This document shows positions 48,354 through 58,470 of a DNA stretch of 64,000 bases, piece by piece; position 1 is the first letter of the stretch; the number at the start of each line of letters is the position of its first letter. The stretch is from NCBI GenBank assembly GCA_025175895.1, contig CM046000.1, positions 68,848,720-68,912,719 of the forward strand, given 5' to 3'. The position numbers were made by a program, and so were the translations under genes. The stretch is from Wurfbainia villosa (Eukaryota; Streptophyta; Magnoliopsida; Zingiberales; Zingiberaceae). Below the pieces are notes generated by a model, which ran no database searches, was not told the DNA's origin, and worked only from the letters and a program-made list of their open reading frames with translations.

Positions 48354-50004
48354 ATGGCCAACATGAACATCCATCCATCGAAATTCGAATGAGGCTTCTC
48401 ATGGTTGAAGAAACGGATGGAGGTATTCTTCAAAATCGACTTCGATATTATGTTAATCATGGAAAGTGGTTTCGAGATATCTAGGGATGAAGAAGGAAAA
48501 CCAATAGAAAAATCAAGATGGACTAAGAAGCAAAAGGAGGAGCACCTAGTAAATTCAAAGGTAAAACACCATCTCTTCAATGTGCTACCTCAATAAGAGA
48601 TCAATCGGATTGACAAATGGTCAAGCACCAAGGAGATGTGGAAGAAGCTAATTGAGCTTCATGAAGGCACCTCCGAAGCCAAATTAACAAGAAGGGACCT
48701 TCTCCGATTGCAATTAAATAACATCAAATTGGATAAAGAAGAAAAAGTATTATCTTTGCACTCTAGATTTAAATAAATAATTAATGGGTTGTCAAGAGTA
48801 GGAGAAAAATTATCAAACTGGGATATGATCATGAAAGTCATTGATGCATTCCCCCGGCCTTTAAAATAGAGCTCCATGGTGGATTCCTTCTACATCTCAA
48901 GGAATTTAGAGGTAAGTACTCTAGAAGAATTCTTTTCTACCATGGAACTTCACAAACTCACCTTGAAGGAATAATAGAAGAACCAAGCACACAATCAAGG
49001 GGAGTAGCGCTTGTGGCAAACAAGGGGAAGAAAAAGAAGACCACACCCTCCTCATCTGATGATGATTCATCCTCTTCAATGGATAGCAATGAGGAGGCAT
49101 ATATGGTAAGAAAGGTAAGACGTGCCTTAAAAAGATTCAAATTTAACAAATCTAATGATAGGAGAAGGAGGACTAGAAAGATCATTTTCTACAATTGCTA
49201 AGGAGAAGGACACATGAGGGATGAGTGTCGTTTGTTGAACAAGAGCAAGGAAGAAAGGAAGAAGAATGACAAGAATAAAGAAGGGAAGAAGAAAGAAGAG
49301 AAGAATTCAAAATATAAGGAAGGAAAGTCAAAAACCCAGGACTTAAAAGCCACATGGGATGATCCATCTTCATTGGAGGAAGAAGAAATCATATCCCATT
49401 TTGTGCTCATGGGAATAGATGACATAGCCTCCACCTCATCTGAGCAAGAAGAAGGAAGCACAAGTGAGGAGGAGAGCTCAAGTGTAGGGGGAGCATCATC
49501 ATCGAAATCGGAAGAAGAAGATTGGGTAAGTGAGGTAAAAAATCTCCCTTCTCAAGATGTAATTAGCATGATTTCTAGTTTAACTAAGGATTTGTTTAGG
49601 ACCAAAAAGAAGAATAAATGTATGTAAAATGAAATTAGAAATCTAGAAGAAATACTTGAAAATGCATGTTCACATGTTAATAATATTTCTTCTAGTGTAA
49701 ATGATGCATACTTAGAAGAAAATAGGATTTTAAGGTAAAAGGTAGATTATCTTAGAAAAACCCTTGAAAAATTCACCATAGGCTCAAATACCTTGAATAT
49801 GATTATAGGGAGCGAAAGGGCAAGTTTCAATAAGAAGGGCCTAGGATATAAGGGATCTAAGAATGAAAAAACCTATCATTGTCTAATTGCTAGGGGCAAT
49901 CAAAAACCACAATAGTATATACGAAATGGATCCCTAAGGAATACTTGGTGAACCCTATTGGAAAGAACTTATATTGGGTCCCCAAGTCAATCCTTAAAGG
50001 TTAG
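48354..50004 (+). pseudogene. gag: Gag of element D, multiply broken
   Basis: ATG at 48354; stops at 48390, 48594 and several later; a frameshift near 48975. Recognisable blocks: WLKKRMEVFF, KKLIELHEGTSEAK, then VALVANKGKKKK, an acidic Ser stretch, a knuckle remnant FYNC-stop-GEGHMRDEC (first Cys replaced by Phe), a Lys/Glu-rich run, a long acidic Ser linker, a coiled coil around EENRILR, and the pre-protease motif TKWIPKEYL...YWVPKSILKG at the end. No protease or pol follows. Confidence 0.82.
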
Positions 50005-50919
50005 AAAAACCTAGGATAGTCAATCATAATTCGACTTATTTTATATCATGTTAAATGGTTGACTTATGATTATGTTGGGTGTTATTGGGTAATTATTGAT
50101 GATACTTAACCTTGGGTAGTATTGCATGGAAGTTTTTGGTTAAGTATAAATACCTTAGTAACATCTCACAACCCACTATAGGCTAACTTGATTGAAAACA
50201 GAGCAATGGATGGGATGTTAGGTTGATACAAATGATTCACTAATGCTTATGACATTTTGATGAATCATTATGAGTTTCATAACATAGCAATCATTGATCA
50301 ACTATGGTGTAAATAAATGTTTAATTCATGAACATCTTGCCCAAAGATCATACTTGGATATTTTTAATGATTTAAAAATATTTTATGTTTTGAAAAATGT
50401 GAGGTTATGTGTTGAAACATTTTAAGGTAAGACTAAGTTTCAAAGTTGATACATGTTTGAAAATTTTTAAACCTTTTGATCTTTTGCCAAATGTTTAAAA
50501 ATTGAATGCATTTTCATGAAAAATCATTTTTCCTTAATAGAGGGACTTATAAGAAATGTGTTCCCCAAATTTCATTATTTTTTGAATTTTTGTGATTTTT
50601 TAATACATTTCTAAAGTTGGCTTCAGAAATCAGAAATGTTGGATTTCAGGGACTAGTCAACTAGTGACTGTCCCAGTCGACTGATGACATTGTGCACGGG
50701 CACAACAGCTTGGTTTGTGGGTTTCAAAGCTGTTTTGGTATTTTTCTTCCCTTAGATAGTGATACCTCATTTGTATAACATATATATGAAATTTTTGATG
50801 GTGTCAAAGGGGGAGAATATTGTTAAGATTTAAGTTAATCATGATTAGAGAATATGTTAAGGGGGAGTTTGATTTCCATGTTTGATTTACATGCTTTACT
50901 TTCCTTAAGTATTTTTTGA
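50005..50919 (+). other. Element D 3' untranslated region, first part
   Basis: Noncoding AT-rich DNA. CAGTCGACTG with a neighbouring CTAGTCAACTAG lies at about 50650-50685, the same context as in the 3' untranslated regions of H and C. AAGGGGGAG tracts occur near 50808 and 50861. Confidence 0.7.
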
Positions 50920-52670
50920 ATGGATGAAGCTTCGCTTCTCCCTTCGCTTCGATCGCTTGTGCATGGCGATCCCATATTCGTCCCCAGATTAAAAAAAAAT
51001 AATCCAAGATGATGATGGATTACCCAAGCAACCGATCCATCATCAAGGGATTGACGACGCTAGGCCTCAACCTAAGTTCAAGATAGCAATACGCAACTGG
51101 TTTTTGTGTTTATCTTAGGGGTCCAAGTAAATTAGCCACATGCAATTACATACATCATATAAAGAAACAAAAGGAAACCAAAACAAGAATTATACCTCTT
51201 ATTTATCTCTTGGTCTTCTATCGTATGTCCTATCCTCCTCTTGGATGTTGTGTGGGCAATGATCCTCTAAGAGATGAAGCCTCCTAGATCACATATCTTA
51301 CTTTCCTTGTTCGCTCCGAACAAAGGAAGATAATAATCTCCCTTATTCTCCTATCTAGTTTCGGACACAAACCCTTTGGAGGAAGATCAATCCTCTTCCT
51401 CCTCTTTGTTGTTGCCGCCGACCACCAAGGAGAGGGAGATGGAGATGATGATGGGTGCTGGCCAAGAGCTCCAAGGGAAGAAAGGCTAACTCTTGCCGCC
51501 AGCAAAGGGAGAGGATGAAGGTGGTGCACCGACAATGAGATGGGAGAAGGTGTGCCGCCCAAACCAAGGAAGCAAAACCCTAGGTAGGTTGCCGCCCAAA
51601 CCAAGGAAGTAAAACCCTAGAACCACCTCTAGCCTCCCAAGCCTCTCACGCCATAAACCAAAACCCTTGAACCAAAAATCTGATTACACGCCCAATCCAT
51701 AGGCCCTCCTTTTATAGAGTTAGGCTTAAGCCTCCTTTCAATCTCCACCATCGGATCTAGAGATTTAATCTCCACCGTCGGATCTAGGCTTCATGAGGAT
51801 TTTAATAGGCTACAATAGGGACCATGAGGAGGAGTTGGATCTTGGCCACCTAATGGATCCGACCCACATAAAATCTAATCCATTAATGATAATCCATTCC
51901 ACTAGAAGATTATCATTGATCTACTTCACCAACCCCCATAAATAAATATGAGCTTCATATATTACTTGTACAAATATCTCTCTGTGTTTAAGATCTCGAA
52001 TGTCCGTCAATTAATTAATTTATTGACAATTAATTAATCAACATCTAACTCCATGAGTAGTACCACTCAACCTCATCATCATGCGGGACCAAGTCCACCT
52101 GCAGGGTTTACATAATGATCCTTATGAGCTCCTCAAGGGGACATCATCATCCTAATATATAGGACATGGTTTCCTCGTATAATCAATGGCACACCATGTA
52201 AATAATATCATTTCCCAACTTACCGAGCCTATCAATTTAATCTATAAATCTCTCCCATTGGTAAATCAAAGAAATAAATACTAAGTACATGTGCCCATTA
52301 TTATATCGGGATTAAGAGCATGTACACCATAATATCCGAGGTCCAATTCAATTATATAGTCAGCAATAAATTAAATCACCTCTAAGTCGATCCTGCTCAA
52401 TACAAACAAAGTGTACTAGTGTAATTCTATGGTCAAGACAAACCAATACCAAATCACACTACAATCATACGAATGGTTTATCCAAAACCATCTCGGTTGT
52501 GAGCCTCTTCTTATACTCTACAAGGAACTGATAACATGATCTTCCGTGTAACACCACACACCATGTTATCTACAATGTAATGTATCAGACAATATGCATA
52601 ACCATAAATATGCAAACAATGATCATGTGATTCTTATTTCAAAAATAAAGATGTTCATATAAAAGATAGA
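50920..52670 (-). mobile_element. Probable solo LTR or LTR fragment inserted in element D
   Basis: About 1.75 kb unlike the rest of D. On the minus strand it has a TATA box (CTCTATAAAAGGAGGG, near 51708-51723) followed by a GC-rich leader with CTAGGGTTTTG words. The architecture matches the LTRs of J at 55450-59871, and the tail has a similar low-complexity style. I could not fix the TG/CA ends or a TSD, so borders are approximate. Confidence 0.45.
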
Positions 52671-52748
52671 CTTTTCAGTATACATCCCAATATTTTTAAA
52701 TGTTTTACCTAACTTAAACATATTTTCACACATCAAAAAGGGGGAGAT
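52671..52748 (+). other. Element D end of interior and PPT
   Basis: Returns to D sequence and ends with the PPT CAAAAAGGGGGAGAT immediately before the 3' LTR. Confidence 0.8.
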
Positions 52749-54062
52749 TGTTAGGGCAATCAACCCAAGTATGATATTGGTTTTGATGTGTGTGGAAAAA
52801 GGTTTAAGTATAGATGTGTGGTTTGATGTGTGTGTTTAAGTTGTGCAGGGCTTAGTAAATCACACATGCGTTACTTGATGAAGCATTGGCAAGTTCATCA
52901 TCTCATGGCTTGGGTCCTTGAGTCGGAGAAAGATGGCACGGGAAAAACCGTGAGCTTGGTGCTTCCGAGGGACTGCCAGACAAGGAGCAAATGGAGTGTA
53001 GCCAAAGAAAGCAGACTTCAGAGCAAGACGCGAAGGATGGTACGGGAGAATCCACGAGCTTAGTGCATCCGAGAGATGTAGGCCGAAGGAAGAGAGCTTC
53101 GGTGAGGGACTCCATGGGAGATGAGAGTTGAGTGATTGTAACTCGGGTCAGGATAGCTCAATGTAGGTAAACTTGGCCAAATGGATAAGATCAAATGTTG
53201 GATGTTCAAACATGGTGTTTGAGGTTTTACCCGATGGTTGGATGCTCAAACAACAGTCGACTGATATAGATATCAGTCGACTGGTCCGAGTCGACTGCTA
53301 GTTGATCAGTATCAACTAGGGTTTTGTATCCTAACAGTCGACTGCTAGGGTTTGGTAGTCGACTAGTCCACCATCAGTCGACTGCCAAGGATGGAAGTCG
53401 ACTGTTATAAGTGGACGCAGGCACAAAAACATTTTGAGTCGACTGCTTGCTTGGAACAATCGACTGATGGATCGATCAATTACTGCTAGTATGATCAGTC
53501 GACTGCCCAGTGTTCCACTAGACTACAATGGTGGAGGATCAGGCTTCGTCAGATGCCGTTGGAATGACAGCAGTTGACTGATGGCATACACGAGTCGACT
53601 GCTACATGCCCAATGGGAAAATTACCCTCCTCTCTATAAAAGGAGGGCTTGGGTGCCTTGGAGAGGCTAATGCTTTAACTCCTAAGTATACTCCAAGTGC
53701 TCAACGTTTTTACTTCCTCTTACTTGTTCTTATCTCCATCATATTGTAAGAGGGAGAGATTGTGTAAGAAGGTTTCTTCTCCACCTTGGTTGAGCTAAGG
53801 AGAAGGTTTAGTGGATTGATTGAGGGAGTGATCCGCCTAACGGATTGTCCGTAGATTAGCGACAAGGGTTGTGAACCATGTTACATCTCTTTGTTAGCAT
53901 TGCTTTTCTTCTTTACTTTTATTTAGCTTTAATTGTCTTTGCTTTAGCATTATTTTCTTTCCGCTACGCTAACGATATTGTAGACAATTAAGAACGAGCG
54001 AAGTCCATCGAACTTCAAAGGCTATTCATCCCCCCTTCTAGCCGAGCCTCGATTCTCCAATA
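52749..54062 (+). repeat. Element D 3' LTR
   Basis: 1314 bp, uninterrupted, so it serves as the reference for the broken 5' LTR. Partial duplication with a spacing of about 104 bp (52925-53110). Exact CAGTCGACTG at 53254, 53274, 53335, 53375 and 53496, plus variants, then the TATA box. Ends CCAATA. Confidence 0.93.
53635..53641 (+). promoter_or_regulatory. TATA box in D 3' LTR
   Basis: TATAAAA within CCTCTCTATAAAAGGAGGG, flanked by complementary CCTCC/GGAGG. About 130 bp after the last exact palindrome. Confidence 0.75.
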
Positions 54063-54340
54063 GTGTCTACTTCATTTGGTTTTAAGGATAATTCAGTTGC
54101 TCAATATATATATGTCAAGTTCAGTGAGAGTAAATTTATAATTCTTGTCCTATATGTGGATGACATTTTATTGGAAAACAATTGTAAACAATTATTACAT
54201 GATACCAAGTCATTTCTCTCAGGTAAATTTGAAATGAAAGATTTTGGTGAAGCATCCTTTATATTAGACATACAAATTTGTCATGATAGATCCAAGGGTA
54301 CACTTGAATTATCACAAAAGGGTTACATTGAAAATGTGTT
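54063..54340 (+). pseudogene. pol: Element F reverse transcriptase remnant, right of D
   Basis: Continues the RT interrupted at 25258: STSFGFKDN, then ILVLYVDDILL with the YVDD catalytic motif at about 54154, KFEMKDFGEASFIL and SKGTLELSQKGYIENVF. The match between the two sides proves that D sits inside F. Cut at 54341 by LTR K. Confidence 0.85.
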
Positions 54341-54603
54341 TGTTGGGGATCATTTGATTCGCTAGGAGGGGTGAATAGTATTTTTCTCTTTCGCTTTGAT
54401 TTGATTATGTGCTTGTCTAAAAGATATTAGTGCGCAGTGGAATATACAAGAATAAATAGCACAAAAACAAAATACATGACAAGCACATGCACAAGACAAT
54501 AATTTTACGTGGTTCGAAACTCAAGTTCCTACTCCACGACCAGACTTTAGTGCTACTTCACTAAACCTCATCTCCTTCTCGGCAACACACCGAAGGTGGA
54601 GAA
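54341..54603 (-). mobile_element. LTR fragment K (minus strand)
   Basis: Begins TGTTGGGGATC; the reverse complement has the ATTCACCCCTCCTAGCGAATC end shared by the Copia LTRs here. Probably an LTR end in minus orientation, broken at 54604 by L. Confidence 0.6.
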
Positions 54604-54864
54604 TGTTGGTGCAAGAATGCCCCAATCATTAATGTATTTTGATGTTTTGATAATCATTTAAAGTTAGGCAATAATTGTGATCTAACCATGAATGTTTAAG
54701 TGATATGAAAATCCAAGTGTTGAGACTTGGTAAAGAGAAAGTCCAAGTGTGAATCTTGGCAAGGGAAGTCTAGGGTAAGGTCTTGGAAGCATAAGTCCAG
54801 GCATGTAGTCTTGGCGGCATAAAGTTCAAGCATACATTGGAAAAGGAAGTCCAAAGGCAAGGTT
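54604..54864 (+). mobile_element. LTR fragment L, related to element H
   Basis: Starts TGTTGGTGCAAGAATGCCCC and runs into the AAGTCCAAG/GTCTTGG array of H-type LTRs, then stops abruptly at M after about 260 bp. Confidence 0.7.
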
Positions 54865-55449
54865 TGTAGGATCCTTTGGAATGGCTAGTGGGGAGGGGGT
54901 GGGTAGCCCTTCGTCATTTTCTATAGGAGTCGTTAGCAGAAGCAATAGAAAAACACAAATTTAAATGTGAAAACAAAGAAAGCAAGCTAACATGAGTATG
55001 TAACGTGGTTTGGAGATGATACTCCTACTCCACGGCAATCCATAAGGTTGATCACTCCTCACAAGTTTTCACTAGAACCTCCTTTTGATGAGAGCACCAA
55101 GGTAGAGAGACCTTTTTTTACAAATAAACATTCTTCCTTTTACAAGATGATGAAGAAAAAGCTTGAAGGAAGAGTTGGAGAGCTTAAGAACTTGGAAGAG
55201 GGCTTGGGAGCTCTGAGACTGAGAATTTCATGTGTTAGCATTAGTCTCCTCAAGCTTCCAAGCCTTTTCTTATATCAACTTTCGGGCATCAGTCCGTTTT
55301 TGCCCATTGAGGGTTTCTACAGTTGACTGCTGCATATTAGTAGTTTATTGGTGCAATTGTTGAACGCAACCAATGACTGCTCTTATCATCAATCGAATGG
55401 TATCATCCTAGTGGGCTATCAACCATTCTATGCCCCCGACAGTCGACTG
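54865..55449 (-). mobile_element. LTR fragment M (minus strand, H-related)
   Basis: Starts TGTAGGATCC. In reverse complement it reads GATTGCCGTGGAGTAGGAG and a CCACCCCCTCC run, as in the end of H LTRs. Carries TCGACTG sites at about 55320-55450. Cut at 55450 by LTR1. The frame 55048-55326 is LTR sequence, not a gene. Confidence 0.6.
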
Positions 55450-56964
55450 TGTTGGGTTTCCGGCACCGCGGTGAGTGTGTGTTCGAACATGTTTCGTAAA
55501 CATGTGCACAGCGGAAGGAATAAAAATAATAAATCTAATTTATTACAACACACACATCACACGCATGTATAGTACAACATGTGTAGATATAACCGTAAAT
55601 TTAAATTTTGCAATAAAAGGAAATTTAACTACGTATACCTTACGTATAACGTGTAGCGGGAACGATATCAACTGGAACGATCCTCGCTAGAATCGTCTCT
55701 ATCCATGTCCACGCCGAGTATCTTCGGGATGACTTCACTAAGTCACGAGCCTCGTCTTCGTACGGGTTACTAGCCTCGTGTTGAAGACGATGTGATCGAG
55801 AGAAGATCACGATCCGAATCCAAAGACGAGTCCTCAAAACTCGCTTCTCCGGAGAGGTATTCGTCAACCGTTTGACGAATCCTTCGTCCTCCACCTATGA
55901 GGATTACCGGAGATCGAATCCCCGGTAAGTAAGGCGCTGTCGGAGCTCCAAACGTCATCCAAACGACGCTCCGATGAGAAGGAAACAAGCTGTCCAGAAA
56001 ACTGGACAGCTTTTGGTGGAGGAGTAGGGGCCGGCAAAAGGAAAGGTGGAAGCTCACCTTATTACCGAACCCAAGGGAGATCACCGGAGCTCCTCCGGCA
56101 GCAGCTCGATGCCGGCAAGTGGAGAAGATGGCAGCAGCTGGTCGCCGGTTGGAGGAGAAGGGGCAGCAGCACTAGGGTTGGCGCCGACTTCTTCAAAGGG
56201 GAGAGGTGGGCGGCAACTCTAGGTTAGGGTTTTTGGATTAGGGCTTAACAAACCATTAAGCCCTCTTTTATAGAGAACTAATTCTCTTAATGGTTATCGG
56301 ATCATAACAATAAGGCCCATTAACCCGCTCCATTAATTTAAGTTAAAATAAACCAAACCATGATGGTTTATTTTAAGTTAAAACGAACCGAACCAACTTT
56401 GGTTCATTCGTTTAAAATAAACCAAACCCTTTGGTTTATTCTCCACCATTGGATTAGAACCAAACCATTTTGGTTCATCCATTATGTCTTCATAAGACAC
56501 GGCCCATCCACGCTTCCATTGCGACTGAAATGATTTCATGCTCGCTTCTTGTTTGGTCCAACCAAACCTAGTTTCTCTCGGTTTCAGAATCTCATTCTCA
56601 AGCTCGTTTTAAATCCTTCGGATTACGCTCGTTGTGCGTGTGACCAAATAGGTTCTCGGTTTATGTTGGCCGTCTATAATTAACCATTAATTATAGAACG
56701 ATCATGAGTGGCACCTAGTAGTACATCATGATCCCCAATTAACCGAAAAGATCAACGATTGATCCAGAACTATTTCTGAAACCCTTTAGCAGCTCGAATG
56801 AATCGTGCCCCATTCCCTTCACTCATCTTATACCCACTTGGTTCAGGACATGGTCTATAGTGTTAGTCCCCACTAGGTTGACTACGTCACACCTAGCCCA
56901 AGTATCATTTCCTCGTCCTACGGATTCTAGTTACTGCACATGTATCGAAGAGTACCATACTCTA
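55450..56964 (-). mobile_element. LTR1: J-family LTR interrupted by J
   Basis: Starts TGTTGGGTTTCCGGCACCGC and matches 56965 to about 58475 throughout, then is cut at ACTCTA by element J. The remainder should lie to the right of J, outside the window. Minus-strand TATAAAA at 56266-56272. Confidence 0.8.
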
Positions 56965-57775
56965 TGTTGGGTTTCCGGCACCGCGGCGTGTGTGTGTTCG
57001 ATCATGTTTCGTAAACATGAGCACAGCGGAAGCAATAAAAAATAATAAATACTCCTATTTATTACAACACACACAACACACGCATGCTATTACAACAAGT
57101 GTAGACATAACCGTAAATTAAAATTGCAATAAAAGGAAATTAAACTACGTTATACCTTCCGTATGACGTGTAGCGGGAACGGCATCAACCGGAACGATCC
57201 TCGTAAGAATCGTCTCTATCCGTATCCACGCCGAGCTCCTCGGGATGACTTCGCCAAGCCACGAGCTTCGTCTTCGTACGGGTTACTAGCCTCGTGTTGA
57301 AGACGACGTGATCGAGAGATGATCACGATCCGAATCCAAATTCGGACCTAAAAACAAGTCCTCAAGACTTGCTTCTCCGGAGAGGTATTCGTCCACCGAT
57401 TGACGAATCCTTCGTCCTCCACCTCAGAGGATTACCGGAGATCAAATCCCCGGTATGTTAGCCGCTGTCGGAGCACTAACCGTCGTCCAAACGACGCTCC
57501 GACGAGAGGAGAAGAAGCTGTCCAGAAAACTGGACAGCTTGGTGGAGGAGATAGGCGCCGGCCAAAACAAGGAGACAAAAGCTCACCTTGATGCCGAACC
57601 TTTTAGGGGATCACCGGAGGGTCGCCGGAGGTTCACCGGCTGGAGCTTGGACGCCGGCAAGGAGCTGGACGGCGCCACCATAAGCTGGGCGGCAACAATG
57701 TGTTGGGCGGCAACAACATGTTGGGCGGCTAGGGTTTGGATGATTAGTTAGGGTTTAACAATCCCTTAAGCCCAC

Positions 57776-57782
57776 TTTTATA
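57776..57782 (-). promoter_or_regulatory. TATA box in J 3' LTR
   Basis: TATAAAA on the minus strand in CTCTATAAAAGTGGG; same place in LTR1 (56266-56272). Confidence 0.7.
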
Positions 57783-58470
57783 GAGAACTAATTCTCTTAA
57801 TGGTTAATGGATCATATCCATAAAGCCCGTTAACCAGCTCCATTAAGATAAGTTAAAATAAACCAAACCATGATGGTTTATTTTAAGTTAAAACGAACCG
57901 AACCAACCTTTGGTTCATTCGTTTAATATAAACCAAACCCTTTGGTTTATTCTCATCCATTGGATTAGAACCAAACCATTTTGGTCCATCCATTATGTCT
58001 TCATAAGACACGGCCCATCCACGCTTCCATTGCGACTGAAACAATTTCATGCTCGCTTTATGTTTGGTCCAACCAAACATAGTTTCTCTCGGTCTGAGAA
58101 TCCCATTCTCAAGCTCGTTTTAAATCCTTTGGATTACACTCATTGTGCGTGTGACCAAATAGGTTCTCGGTTTATGTTGGCCATCTATAATTAACCATTA
58201 ATTATAGAACGATCATGAGTGGCACCTAGTAGTACATCATGATCCCCAATTAACCGAAAAGATCAACGGTTGATCCAGAACTATTTCTGAAACCCTTCAG
58301 TAGCTCGAATGAATCGTGCCCCATTCCCTTCACTCATCTTATACCCACTTGGTTCAGGACATGGTCTATTGTGTCAGTCCCCACTAGGCTGACTACGTCA
58401 CACCTAGCCCAAGTATCATTTCCTCGTCCTACGGATTCTAGTTACTCCACATGTATCGAAGAGTACCTTA

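Larger units (their letters stand above)
25259..54062 (+). mobile_element. Element D: gag-only Copia element expanded by nested insertions
   Basis: With insertions removed, D is about 7.1 kb: 5' LTR 1315 bp in three pieces, interior 48292-52748, 3' LTR 1314 bp. Ends are TGTTTG/CCAATA; flanking gtgtt (25254-25258) and gtgtc (54063-54067) form a TSD with one mismatch. On both sides the host is RT of element F and the reading continues across. Its 5' LTR contains C and G (with H inside G). Only a gag remnant is coded. Confidence 0.88.

Noticed and set aside
51284..51604. Pro/Ser-rich minus-strand protein
   Set aside because: Lies in the GC-rich leader of an LTR-like block; no domain and no conserved frame evidence.
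55048..55326. 92-residue plus-strand frame as a small gene
   Set aside because: Contained in the minus-oriented LTR fragment M and matching LTR sequence of H in reverse complement.
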